A DNA stretch of 64,000 bases from Gracilimonas sp046602855 (GTDB taxonomy: Bacteria; Bacteroidota; Rhodothermia; Balneolales; Balneolaceae), in assembly GCF_046602855.1 (NCBI RefSeq), contig NZ_JBKINJ010000003.1, positions 74,552-138,551 of the forward strand, written 5' to 3'. Below, one piece after another: positions 52,542-61,188 of the stretch; position 1 is the first letter of the stretch, and each line of letters opens with the position of its first letter. A program made the translations under genes and the position numbers. The notes beneath the pieces are model-generated. The model had not been told where the DNA came from, searched no databases, and worked only from the letters and a program-made list of their open reading frames with translations.

Positions 52542-53450
52542 ATGAGCGAACGCAAAAAACAATCGCATTTAAAAGAACTTGAAGACGAAGGCATCTACGT
52601 AATGAGAGAAGTAGCCGCTCAGTTCGACCGGCCGGTACTGCTTTTCTCAGGTGGGAAGGATTCCATCGTCATGTTTCACCTGGCTCTGAAAGCCTTCCAC
52701 CCGGGCAAGGTCCCGTTTCCACTCATGCACGTGGATACCGGACATAATTTTCCGGAGACCATCGAATTCCGTGATAAACTGGTCGAAAAATATGGGGTAG
52801 AATTATTGGTAGGAAGCGTACAGGAGTCCATTGAAAAAGGGGATGTAGAAGAAGAAACAGGTCCGGATGCCAGTCGGAATGCCCTTCAAACGGTAACTCT
52901 TTTGGATACTTTGAAGAAATATGAAGTGGATGCCGCCTTAGGTGGTGGTCGACGTGATGAGGAGAAAGCCCGGGCCAAAGAACGATTTTTCTCGCATAGA
53001 GATGTATTTGGGCAGTGGGATCCTAAGAATCAGCGGCCGGAATTATGGAATTTATATAATGGGATGAAAAAGCCCGGCGAAAACTTCCGCGTATTCCCCA
53101 TTAGTAACTGGACAGAAATGGATGTATGGCAGTACATCGCTCAGGAAGAGATCGATATCCCGTCTCTGTATTTTGCTCACGAGCGGGAAGTATTCAACCG
53201 CCGGGGAGTATGGCTGGCAGATACCGATTTTGTCAATAAAATGGATGATGAGGAAGTGGTCACCAAAACGGTTCGATTCAGAACCATCGGTGATGCAACC
53301 TGTACTGGTGCAGTGGAATCAACGGCCTCCAACATGGAAGAGATCATTCAGGAAGTGGCTTCCGCCCGACAAACCGAACGCGGCAACCGCCACGACGACA
53401 AGCGCAGCGAAACGGCTATGGAAGATCGGAAGAGGCAGGGGTACTTTTAG
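52542..53450 (+). CDS. cysD: Sulfate adenylyltransferase subunit 2
   Basis: 302 residues with the PP-loop LLFSGGKDSIVMFHLALKAF (residues 33-52), MHVDTGHNFPET, GGGRRDEEKARAKERFFSHRD and a C-terminal TIGDATCTGAVESTA. It makes APS from ATP and sulfate together with the CysN GTPase. The cysN partner is separated from it by a four-helix-bundle cassette. Confidence 0.96.
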   Translation: MSERKKQSHLKELEDEGIYVMREVAAQFDRPVLLFSGGKDSIVMFHLALKAFHPGKVPFPLMHVDTGHNFPETIEFRDKLVEKYGVELLVGSVQESIEKGDVEEETGPDASRNALQTVTLLDTLKKYEVDAALGGGRRDEEKARAKERFFSHRDVFGQWDPKNQRPELWNLYNGMKKPGENFRVFPISNWTEMDVWQYIAQEEIDIPSLYFAHEREVFNRRGVWLADTDFVNKMDDEEVVTKTVRFRTIGDATCTGAVESTASNMEEIIQEVASARQTERGNRHDDKRSETAMEDRKRQGYF

Positions 53451-53480
53451 TTTTGAGTGAAAAGTTTTGAGTTTTGAGTG
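53449..53480. repeat. Upstream arm of inverted repeat enclosing the 53539 four-helix gene
   Basis: GTTTTGA heptamers; 53463-53480 (AGTTTTGAGTTTTGAGTG) is an exact reverse complement of 53911-53928. It begins within the cysD stop codon. Confidence 0.9.
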
Positions 53481-53538
53481 TAAGGATTGGTCAGCAAACT
53501 GCTCTTACTTTAAAACTTGAACTTAAATTCGACTCATT

Positions 53539-53895
53539 ATGAATTATAAAGGCCCTATTTATGAGAAATCATTTGAATTTGCATTACTGACCTTAGAATT
53601 GTGTGCGACGTTGAAATCAATGAGAGAATACGATCTCTCTAGGCAGATATTAAAAGCAGGAACAAGTATAGGTGCAAATGTTAATGAAGCAGGAGCAGCA
53701 GTATCTAAAAAGGATTTTGTGAACAAAATGTCTATTGCCCTAAAGGAAGCAAGAGAATCATGGTTCTGGCTTAAATTATTCAGATCCAGTAATACAGTAA
53801 AAATTGAGGTTGACCACCACATTGATAAATGTGAGGAATTAATAAGAATTCTGACATCCATTGTTAAAACAACACAGGCTACGATTAAAAAATGA
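53539..53895 (+). CDS. Four-helix-bundle protein (S23/IVP-like, second subfamily)
   Basis: 118 residues: YEKSFEFALLTLELCATLKS, YDLSRQILKAGTSIGANVNEAGAAVSKKDFVNKMSIALKEARESWFWLKLF and a last helix to QATIKK. It belongs to the four-helix-bundle group of the variant with RQILKAGTSIGANVNEA in place of RRAAVSIPANIAEG. It lies between cysD and cysN inside an 18-bp perfect inverted repeat. Its TGA overlaps the ATG of the cysN frame (ATGA). Function unknown; no sulfate-related role is known for the family. Confidence 0.9.
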   Translation: MNYKGPIYEKSFEFALLTLELCATLKSMREYDLSRQILKAGTSIGANVNEAGAAVSKKDFVNKMSIALKEARESWFWLKLFRSSNTVKIEVDHHIDKCEELIRILTSIVKTTQATIKK

Positions 53896-55829
53896 CAAAC
53901 AAAAAAGAACCACTCAAAACTCAAAACTCAAAACTCAAAACTACGGATGCCGAAGGCAGCAAGTATCTCGATATGGACCTTCTCCGTTTTACCACGGCCG
54001 GTAGTGTGGATGATGGAAAAAGTACGCTGATCGGGAGATTGTTCTATGATTCCAAGTCTATTTTTGAAGATCAGATGGAGGCGATCGAAAAATCGAGCAA
54101 GAGCAGTGGGGAAGAGGAAGTGAACCTGGCGCTTTTAACGGACGGACTTAAGGCCGAGCGCGAGCAGAAGATCACCATTGATGTAGCCTATCGCTATTTT
54201 GCGACACCAAAACGGAAATTCATTATAGCTGATACTCCGGGTCACACTCAGTACACCCGGAATATGGTGACCGGTGCTTCCACGGCTGATCTTGCGGTTA
54301 TTCTGGTGGATGCTTCCAAGGGTCTATTGACGCAATCACGCCGACATGCATTTATCTCCTCTCTTTTGAGAATTCCCCATCTGGTGGTCGCCATCAATAA
54401 GATGGACCTCGTGGATTATTCTGAAGAGGTATATGATGAGATCGTTTCAGAATTCAGTGCCTTTGCCAAGAAGCTGAACGTGACGGATGTGACTTACATC
54501 CCGATATCCGCCCTGAAAGGCGATAACGTGGTTGATAAAAGCGAAAACACCGAATGGTACAAAGGTTCAACCCTGTTGCACCACCTGGAGAATGTGAAGG
54601 TGGATGCCGATGAGAACATCATCGATTTTCGTTTCCCGGTTCAATATGTGATCCGGCCGAACCAGAATTTCAGGGGATTTTCAGGTCGTGTGGCCTCCGG
54701 GCACGTGCGTCCAGGCGATGAGGTGAAGATCCTGCCATCCGGTTTAACAACCAAGATCAAAGAGATCGTGACGCGGGGTGAAAATCTGGATATCGCCTAC
54801 CCCGGTGATTCTGTGACTTTAACCACCGAAGATGAGATCGATATTTCCCGTGGGGATATGATCGTCCGAAAGGACAACGTGCCGACGGTTCGGAATGACT
54901 TTCAAGCCTATGTATGCTGGATGGACAGCAAGCCCCTTGAGCCCGGCAAGCAGTATGTTCTGCAGCATAACACCCGCAGAACCCAGATGTATGCGGACGA
55001 TATCGTATATCGCATGAATGTTGACACCATGAAACGGGAAGATGCCAACAAGCTTGAGCTGAATGAGATCGGCCGAGTGAAGCTGGTCAGCAGTCAGCCC
55101 CTGTTCTTTGATGCCTATCAGATCAATAAAAAGACGGGCAGTTTTATCATTATCGATAAGGCAACCAATGTGACGGTAGGAGCCGGGATGATGCGTGCGG
55201 GTTCGACGGTGGCCAAGGACGGTAAACCGGGGACCGAAGACCGAAGTGTCTCACCAAATGTACATTGGGAACCATGGAATATTCCGCGGGAAGAACGGGA
55301 AAAGAGAAACGGCCATAAGGCGCAGGTTCTGTGGCTGACCGGAATTTCCGGAGCCGGTAAGAGTACCATTGCAAAAGAGGTCGAAAAAAGACTGTTTGAA
55401 GACGGTAAACAGACGATGTTACTGGATGGAGATCAGGTACGACATGGACTAAACGGTGATCTTGGTTTCAGTGCGGCCGACCGAAGTGAGAATATCCGAA
55501 GGGTAGGCCACCTGTCACGATTGTTCTTTGAGCACGGAAATGTAGTGATCTGTACCTTTGTCTCACCGTTTGATACAGATCGGGAGAAGGTGAAAGCCCT
55601 ATTCCCTGAAGGAGATTTCAAGGTCGTTCACATCACCTGTGATCCAAAAACAGCACAGGAGCGAGACCCCAAGGGACTCTACGCCAAAGCAGAAAAAGGC
55701 GAGATCACCGGCCTCACCGGCTACGATGCCAGCCACGAAGCCCCCGAAGACCCGGCGCTTACAATAAACACTGATGAGCTATCTATTGATGAAGCGGTAG
55801 AGAAGGTGTTGGAGCTGATAGAAGATTAA
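53892..55829 (+). CDS. cysNC: Bifunctional sulfate adenylyltransferase subunit 1 / adenylylsulfate kinase
   Basis: Up to 645 residues. The CysN GTPase part has GSVDDGKSTLIG, DTPGHTQYTRNM and NKMDLVD, then EF-Tu-like barrels. The CysC APS kinase (from about residue 470) has LTGISGAGKSTIAKEVEKRL and GLYAKAEKGEITGLTGYD. Together with CysD it makes APS and then PAPS. The frame starts at 53892 by ATGA overlap with the four-helix gene. Its first 18 residues are translated heptamer repeat (KEPLKTQNSKLKTT), and the usual family start would be near YLDMDLLRF (ATG at 53973). Either start is possible. Confidence 0.94.
   Translation: MTNKKEPLKTQNSKLKTTDAEGSKYLDMDLLRFTTAGSVDDGKSTLIGRLFYDSKSIFEDQMEAIEKSSKSSGEEEVNLALLTDGLKAEREQKITIDVAYRYFATPKRKFIIADTPGHTQYTRNMVTGASTADLAVILVDASKGLLTQSRRHAFISSLLRIPHLVVAINKMDLVDYSEEVYDEIVSEFSAFAKKLNVTDVTYIPISALKGDNVVDKSENTEWYKGSTLLHHLENVKVDADENIIDFRFPVQYVIRPNQNFRGFSGRVASGHVRPGDEVKILPSGLTTKIKEIVTRGENLDIAYPGDSVTLTTEDEIDISRGDMIVRKDNVPTVRNDFQAYVCWMDSKPLEPGKQYVLQHNTRRTQMYADDIVYRMNVDTMKREDANKLELNEIGRVKLVSSQPLFFDAYQINKKTGSFIIIDKATNVTVGAGMMRAGSTVAKDGKPGTEDRSVSPNVHWEPWNIPREEREKRNGHKAQVLWLTGISGAGKSTIAKEVEKRLFEDGKQTMLLDGDQVRHGLNGDLGFSAADRSENIRRVGHLSRLFFEHGNVVICTFVSPFDTDREKVKALFPEGDFKVVHITCDPKTAQERDPKGLYAKAEKGEITGLTGYDASHEAPEDPALTINTDELSIDEAVEKVLELIED
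53911..53942. repeat. Downstream arm of inverted repeat, inside the cysN reading frame
   Basis: CACTCAAAACTCAAAACT (53911-53928) and two more heptamers. Four and a half ACTCAAA units are read as LKTQNSK-type residues at the CysN N-terminus. Confidence 0.9.
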
Positions 55830-56053
55830 GGTTTCGATTAAAAATGAGTCATCGCGGGCTTAGACCCGCGATCTTCTGAATTCGGATTACAAGCTACAAT
55901 TCAATCCCTTTATGCCGATGAATCGCGGATTAATCGGATTTGCGGATGATCACGGATTCGATTTCCATCTGACGACTGATAAAAGGTTAGGTAAATAGAT
56001 CCTGCACAGAGCCGTTTGATGGATGGGTTGGATAAAAACCGGTTGCTCGCATC

Positions 56054-56165
56054 AGCGAAGGGTTATAATAAAGTATATCGCATTGCAGAATGTGGTATTT
56101 GTAAACCCTTCGCTTGTGAACCGGAAGACTTCACCGGTTCTGGTAATTATGATGCTTACCATTAA
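56054..56165. repeat. Stem-loop repeat family B, copy 1
   Basis: AGCGAAGGGTT (56054-56064) pairs with AACCCTTCGCT (56104-56114). Inside is CGCATT-GCAG-AATGTG. It is followed by AACCGG-AAGACTTCA-CCGGTT. Other copies start at 56754, 59690, 61878 and 62733. One frame reads YRIAECGICKPFACEPEDF and ends with a conserved stop. Confidence 0.8.
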
Positions 56166-56259
56166 ACAACTTCAGTATTCAACGAGTCATCCTGATCCGC
56201 GGGCTGGCGAGAAGGATCTTGGCAATTCATACTCGGTTATCCGTTTCAAAACTTCGTCC

Positions 56260-56305
56260 GACGACTGAAACTTGGTCAGGCAGTATAATCCTGCAAAGAG
56301 TCGTC
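56260..56305. repeat. Stem-loop repeat family A, copy 1
   Basis: GACGACT pairs with AGTCGTC over a 46-base span, with an inner CAGG/CCTG stem. Five more well-kept copies with identical span start at 56959, 57908, 59607, 61380 and 62651. Degenerate copies are near 55970, 56668, 58954 and 61788. Confidence 0.8.
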
Positions 56306-56621
56306 TGCCGAATATGTTTAATTAGACCTTGTTGAATGTATTCTCTACCTCATCTGTCTTCTCCTTGGCAAGGAGAAGGAGAAGGACGCCTTTTATGGTT
56401 GATAAGTAGTTCATGCAGTTTAGGCTTTAGTGATTACCTCATTTTGAACCGTGTTTTTAGGATTATGAAAAAAATATACAGGATTCACTTCAACATTGGG
56501 TGTTCCTTGTTGGATATTCGATATTCAAACCGCCTCCCCGCATTAGACAAGGAGGGGATTGAGGGGTGGTTGATTGGTGCCAAGGGCTGAATAATTAACT
56601 GCACCATCGAAAATAATTGGA

Positions 56622-57221
56622 ATCGCGGATTGATAGGATTGATGGATGGTCACGGATTCGAGCTCCATCTGACGATTGATAGAGGATTTGGTAATTAAAT
56701 CCTGCAAAGAGTCGACTGATGGATCAAGTAAAAAAAAACAGGTAGCCCATATCAGCTAAGGGTTAATAAAGTGTATCGCATTGCAGAATGTGGTATTTGT
56801 AAACCCTTCGCTTGTGAACCGGAAGACTTCGCCGGTTACGGTAAATGTGATGCTTATCATTAAATAACTTCAGTATTCAACGAGTCATCCTGATCCGCGG
56901 GCTGGCCGAGAAGGATCTTGGCAATTCATACTCGGACATCCGTTTCAAAACTTCGTCCGACGACTGAAACTTGGTCAGGCAGTATAATCCTGCAAAGAGT
57001 CGTCTGCCGAATATGTTTAATTAGACCTTGTTGCCGGTAGTCTCCACCTCATCTGTCTTCTCCTTGGCAAGAAGAAGGACGCCTTTTATGGTTGATAAGT
57101 AGTTCATGCAGTTTAGGCTTTAGTGATTACTTCATTTTGAACCGGGTTTTTAGGATTATGAAAAAAATTTACAGGATTCACTTCAATATTGGATGTTCCT
57201 TGTTGGATATTCGATATTCAA
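56622..57221. repeat. Large direct repeat, copy 2
   Basis: Near-duplicate of 55921-56528 with the same internal order of stem-loops (family B at 56754-56863, family A at 56959-57004). The spacer between the copies (56529-56621) has a CCTCCCCG...AAGGAGGGGATTGAGGGG element that recurs at 61650-61685 before the third, shorter copy. Confidence 0.85.
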
Positions 57222-57333
57222 TTCTCCCTTTACTAAGGTGAGAAGGCCTTCTTGTGAGTGTTTTGATTTTTCAACTATCAAGTGTATCATTAGTGAAAGT
57301 TAGATATTAGATACTATTAAAAATATTACACTA

Positions 57334-57406
57334 GCGGGAATAGCTCAATCAGAAGAGCATCAGCCAACCAGGTTGAAGGTTGCAGGTTCAAATCCTGCTT
57401 CCCGCT
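57334..57406 (+). tRNA. Degenerate tRNA-Gly-like gene
   Basis: GCGGGAA pairs with TTCCCGC, discriminator T, and the D-stem GCTC/GAGC and T-arm GCAGG-TTCAAAT-CCTGC are intact, followed by a T-run. But the D-loop AATCAGAA lacks the invariant GG, and the anticodon loop reads CAACCAG, with A instead of the universal U33 and ACC at the anticodon position (a normal tRNA-Gly would read CTTCCAA). I regard it as a tRNA-Gly relic or a tRNA-like element, not a proven decoding tRNA. Confidence 0.6.
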
Positions 57407-58241
57407 CTTTTTTATTTCAGGGGTAATAAAGACAACAGAACAAAGGTCAATTCTGGTACTTACGCAGGGGAGAAGACGCTTTAGTAACTCGCTTTTTATG
57501 ATTCTGCTTCAGAAGCTATTGTACATACCTCATGCTGAACCGAGATTACCAGGATTAAGAGGACGATTTACAGGATTCACTTCAATATTGGATGTTCAGA
57601 AAAAATCCTCCTTTGAAGGAGGTGCCGGGCTGAGCGAATGCGAAGCCTGGCGGAGGATGTGGGAGGCATAACAACGGATCAGACTCCCTGAAGCAAACTC
57701 CCTAGCCAAAAAGTGTCATCCTGAGTCCCCGAAGGATCTTGCCTTTACATACCCGGTTGCCCGTATCCGCTACCCCTTTTTGTTTCTCCCCTTACACAGG
57801 GGAGAAGACGCTGTCGTAATATCAGTGATGGCTAAAAACATCACAGACTTTGGTAAGTGCCTTATTTTAAAATGGGATTTTCAGTATCCACCTCATATCC
57901 CCCGTCCGACGACTGAAACATAGTCAGGCAATCTAATCCTGCAAAGAGTCGTCCGACGATTTGATTACTTGAACTTGGTTGCCGGTATTGTCCACCTCAT
58001 CTGTCTTCCCCTCAACAAGGAGAAGGACTCCTGTTATAGTTGGTGAGCAGATAGTAAGTCAAGGCACTGGCATGTACCTCGTTTTGAACCGGATTTTCAG
58101 GTTTATGAGGATGAAATAGAAGATTTACCTCAATAATCATTGTTCATTACTAAAATAAAACAGGTTAAATCATTACATTGATAGAGATAAACCAAAGATT
58201 ATTGGGTAGCTCACTGAATATTTAATACAGATAGATTCAAC

Positions 58242-58421
58242 ATGAAACGTATTGTTCATATTGCAAAAAGTCACAAAGAAGCGAGAGAGTGGGATATCAA
58301 ACAATCTATATCAATGACAGCTGATGAGAGACAAGCGATTGCTAAAGAACTTAAAAATAGAGTTTATGGCAAGGAAGTACCCGATGTTAGGCAAGCAAGC
58401 CTGAAAAATGGCAAACAATAG
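58242..58421 (+). CDS. Small protein upstream of a nucleotidyltransferase
   Basis: 59 residues: MKRIVHIAKSHKEAREWDI then KQSISMTADERQAIAKELK and NRVYGKEVPDVRQASLKNGKQ. The SMTxxERxxIAKELKxRxYG pattern is of a kind I associate with short proteins encoded just before DUF6036-like nucleotidyltransferases, suggesting a two-gene module. Seven bases separate it from the next start. Intact and too short to be noticed as a long frame. Confidence 0.7.
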   Translation: MKRIVHIAKSHKEAREWDIKQSISMTADERQAIAKELKNRVYGKEVPDVRQASLKNGKQ

Positions 58422-58428
58422 AGACGGT

Positions 58429-58904
58429 ATGGATTCAGCATACTTTTCGAACGATACAAAAGAATTCATAACACTACTTGCCAAACATAAAGTAAAGTAT
58501 CTGATAGTTGGGGAGAGGCGGTCATCTACTATGGGTATCCCAGGTTAACCGGAGATGTGGATTTCTTCTATTCCAATGATCCAAATAATGTTAATTCCCT
58601 TTTTAAAGCGCTGCTGGAATTTTGGGATAATGATATTCCTGGGATAAATGATCAGGGAGATTTAAATACACCGGGCTATGTCATACAATTTGGTTTACCG
58701 CCAAATCGAATTGACATAATGAATTCCATAGAAGGCGTGCTCTTTGAAGAGGCCTGGGAAAATAGAAAAACGGAATACATTCGATCAGACCAACAAGAAA
58801 TACCTATCTATTATTTGGGACTGGAACAATTGATCATAAATAAAAAAGAGACCGGAAGACAAAAAGATCTGGATGATCTGGATTATTTAAGAAAACTAAA
58901 ATAA
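58429..58904 (+). pseudogene. Nucleotidyltransferase gene (AbiEii/DUF6036-like) with a one-base frameshift
   Basis: Frame 1 from the ATG at 58429 reads MDSAYFSNDTKEFITLLAK and then HKVKYLIVG. After the four-G run at 58510-58513 the family sequence continues in another frame as EAVIYYGYPRLTGDVDFFYSND through to a stop at 58902-58904. Adding one G restores VGGEAVIYYGYPRLTGDVDFF, the GG..DxD core of the fold. The downstream part ends ETGRQKDLDDLDYLRKLK. Either inactivated, phase-variable at the G-run, or an assembly error. Confidence 0.8.
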
Positions 58905-59964
58905 TGTGGATCGTCGATTCACCGGATAATGGATGATCACGAATTCGAGCTCCATCTGACGACTGAAACATTGCCAGGCAATAAAATCTACAAAGAGTCT
59001 CCTGACGATTTGTTTAAATGGGCTTGGTTGCTTGAATTCACGACCTCATCTGTCTTCTCCTTAACAAGGAGAAGGACGCTTTTTATGGTTGATAAGTTCA
59101 TGCAGCTTAGGTTTTAGTGATTACCTCATTTTGAACCCGTTATTAACAAGATTGGGAAATAGTTTTACAGGATCCACTTCAATATTGGATGTTCCTTGTT
59201 CGATATTCGATATTCAATTCCCCCCTCTTTGTTTCTCCCCTTACACATGGGAGAAGACGCGATAACGAGTAAAATGATGGTTAAAACCTCAAAATCTAAA
59301 GTCACTACCTCATCTTGAACCGGGATTTACAGGATTACGAAAAAGATCTACAGCATCCACATCCACATTCGATATTCGAAAAATCTTCCTTTGAAGGAGG
59401 TGCCGGGCTGAGCGAATGCGAAGCCTGGCGGAGGATGTGGGAGGCATAACAATGAGGCAATCTCCCTAAAACAAACTCCCAAGCAGACCAGGAAGATTGC
59501 CACAGGCTGTGCTCACTGCGTTCACGGCAGCCTTCGCAATGACCGGGTCAAATAAGACAAGGATCTTGGCAATTGATACTCGGTTGCCCGTTCCAAAACT
59601 TCGTCCGACGACTGAAACATGGGCAGGCAACCTAACCCTGCAAAGAGTCGTCCGATGGGTGAGTTGGATAATGATTGGTTGCCCATATCAGCGAAGGGTT
59701 AATAAAGTGTATCACATTGCAGAATGTGCTATTTGTAAACCCTTCGCTTGCGAACCGGAAGACTTCACCGGTTATGGTAAATGTGATGCTTATCATTAAA
59801 CCACTTCAATATTCAGTATTCCTCTGTTCGATATTCGATATTCGATATTCATCCCCCTCGGTCAACTACGAACTCAAAACTCAAAACTAAACACTAAAAA
59901 AAACCGCCTTTAAATACACCCGTTATCTTCGTATCATTTAAGCTTAATAAAAAATGACAGGAAC
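58905..59964. repeat. Repeat-rich accessory island, second part
   Basis: No gene supported. It holds a degenerate family-A stem-loop near 58954, a REP-like element at 59380-59452, a block 59488-59810 that recurs at 62536-62855 (GATTGCCACAGGCTGTGCTC, family A, family B), ATTCGAT heptamers at 59826-59850 and ACTCAAA heptamers at 59873-59890 just before the Wzz-like gene. Confidence 0.8.
59488..59810. repeat. Composite direct repeat (also at 62536-62855)
   Basis: Both copies run from GATTGCCACAGGCTGTG through CCTTCGCAATGACCGGGTCA, ACAAGGATCTTGGCAATTGA, a family-A stem-loop and a family-B stem-loop to ACCACTTCAATATT. They differ by scattered substitutions. Confidence 0.85.
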
Positions 59965-61188
59965 GTGAGCGAAGAGAATAAAAACAACGATCAGGGGCAC
60001 AATTCAGATCAGCCCGGGAAGAAGAAAAAGACGGATGAATTTCCGATTCAGGAATACCGTTTAGTACCCGCCCATGAGGGGTATGCAGATTATGAAGAAG
60101 ATGAGATCGATCTCATTGAGCTGGCCAAGACCATATGGGACAACCGGGTCATTATATATAAATTTGTAGCCATTGGGGTGGTGCTGGGACTGGTGGTCGC
60201 TCTTTTAAGTCCCAAAGAATATAAAAGCAATGCGACCCTCATGCCTGAGACACAAAGTAGTAATGCCGGCGCAAGTGGATTGCTGCAGCAATACGGAGGC
60301 TTATTGGGTATTGGCGGTGGCGCAAGCCTGGAAGGCGGTGGCATCATTCCGCCTCAGTTATACCCTCAAATGGTCCAAAGCATGCCCTTTCAGCTGGAGC
60401 TGTTGAATACGGAAGTCGAATTTCCACGCTTTGAAACCTCCGCCACGGTCTACACCTTTTTTGATGAAGTGTATGCGCCCGTTTCTGTGCTTTCGTATGT
60501 AAAGCAATATACCATTGGCTTGCCCGGTAAACTGATCGGGTTGTTTAAAGAGGAAGCAGCGCCAAGGCCGTTGCCGAAAGGATTTGAAACGGACTCCGTG
60601 ATCTCGGTAACCAAAGGGCAAATGCAGATCATTGAAAATATGAGGGGACGGGTTTCCGTATCACTGGATGATGAATCAGGGATAATTAACTTATCCATAA
60701 CCATGCCCGACCCTGAAGCCGCAGCCCAGCTGGCTCAGAAAAGCATAGGCCTGATACGGGAATATGTGGTGAACTACAAAACTCAAAAAGCCGAAGAAGA
60801 TCTGGTTTACGCCAGAGAGCAGCTGGAGGGGGCTAAAGAAGAATTTGAAGCCGTCCAGAACAGACTGGCGGAATTCAGGGACAGTAATGTAAACCTGTCC
60901 TCAGCCCGCGCACAGACCCAGCTTCAGCGGTTACAGTCAGAATATGACCTCGCTTTTAATGTGTACAATTCCCTGGCTCAGCAGGTTGAACAGGCCAAAC
61001 TGAAAGTGCAGGAGCAAACACCGGTCGTAAGTGTGCTACAACCCGTGCAGGTGCCGGTCAATGACGAAACCAGCGGAGCCATGATCCTCATCGTGTTTGT
61101 GATGCTGAGTGGCATCGCCAGTATAGGATGGATCTTCATCAGGCAGTTTTTGGAGTCAGATCCTTTTGGCAGAAAATCCGAAGACTAA
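59965..61188 (+). CDS. Wzz-type chain-length determinant / polysaccharide export protein
   Basis: 407 residues from a GTG start preceded by AGGAAC. A Wzz domain begins at DEIDLIELAKTIWDNRVIIYKFVAIGVVLGLVVALLSPKEYKSNATLMPE (TM1 about 60-82). A long coiled coil follows (AREQLEGAKEEFEAVQNRLAEF...SSARAQTQLQRLQSEYDLAFNVYNSLAQQVEQAKLKVQEQ), then PVQVPVN and TM2 (MILIVFVMLSGIASIGWIFI). It regulates O-antigen, capsule or exopolysaccharide length in the inner membrane. No kinase domain. Isolated between repeat blocks; partner genes are not in the window. Confidence 0.92.
   Translation: MSEENKNNDQGHNSDQPGKKKKTDEFPIQEYRLVPAHEGYADYEEDEIDLIELAKTIWDNRVIIYKFVAIGVVLGLVVALLSPKEYKSNATLMPETQSSNAGASGLLQQYGGLLGIGGGASLEGGGIIPPQLYPQMVQSMPFQLELLNTEVEFPRFETSATVYTFFDEVYAPVSVLSYVKQYTIGLPGKLIGLFKEEAAPRPLPKGFETDSVISVTKGQMQIIENMRGRVSVSLDDESGIINLSITMPDPEAAAQLAQKSIGLIREYVVNYKTQKAEEDLVYAREQLEGAKEEFEAVQNRLAEFRDSNVNLSSARAQTQLQRLQSEYDLAFNVYNSLAQQVEQAKLKVQEQTPVVSVLQPVQVPVNDETSGAMILIVFVMLSGIASIGWIFIRQFLESDPFGRKSED

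Larger units (their letters stand above)
55921..56528. repeat. Large direct repeat, copy 1
   Basis: It begins ATCGCGGATTAATCGGATT, passes through a family-B stem-loop (56054-56165), AACGAGTCATCCTGATCCGC, a family-A stem-loop (56260-56305), and ends CTTGTTGGATATTCGATATT. Copy 2 lies at 56622-57221 with about 5-10 percent differences by eye, including small indels. A shorter third copy begins at 61738. Confidence 0.85.
55830..58241. repeat. Repeat-rich accessory island, first part
   Basis: No protein gene is supported here. It contains a duplicated block of about 600 bases (55921-56528 and 56622-57221), stem-loop repeats of two families, heptamer strings (ATTCGAT; GGATTGAT), a REP-like TCCTTTGAAGGAGG-GCCGGGCTGAGCGAATGCG element at 57602-57675 (also 59380-59452 and 62010-62085), and a degenerate tRNA-Gly. 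Open frames across it are interrupted and differ between copies. Confidence 0.85.

Noticed and set aside
56023..56590. Two open frames of about 80 codons in the first repeat block
   Set aside because: They are not kept in the second copy of the same block and have no family features.
59497..59799. 100-codon open frame across repeat families A and B (a similar one lies at 62490-62699)
   Set aside because: It runs through several distinct repeat modules, the copies differ by frameshifts, and there is no ribosome site. Only the short Cys-rich tail is shared, so it is listed as a repeat.
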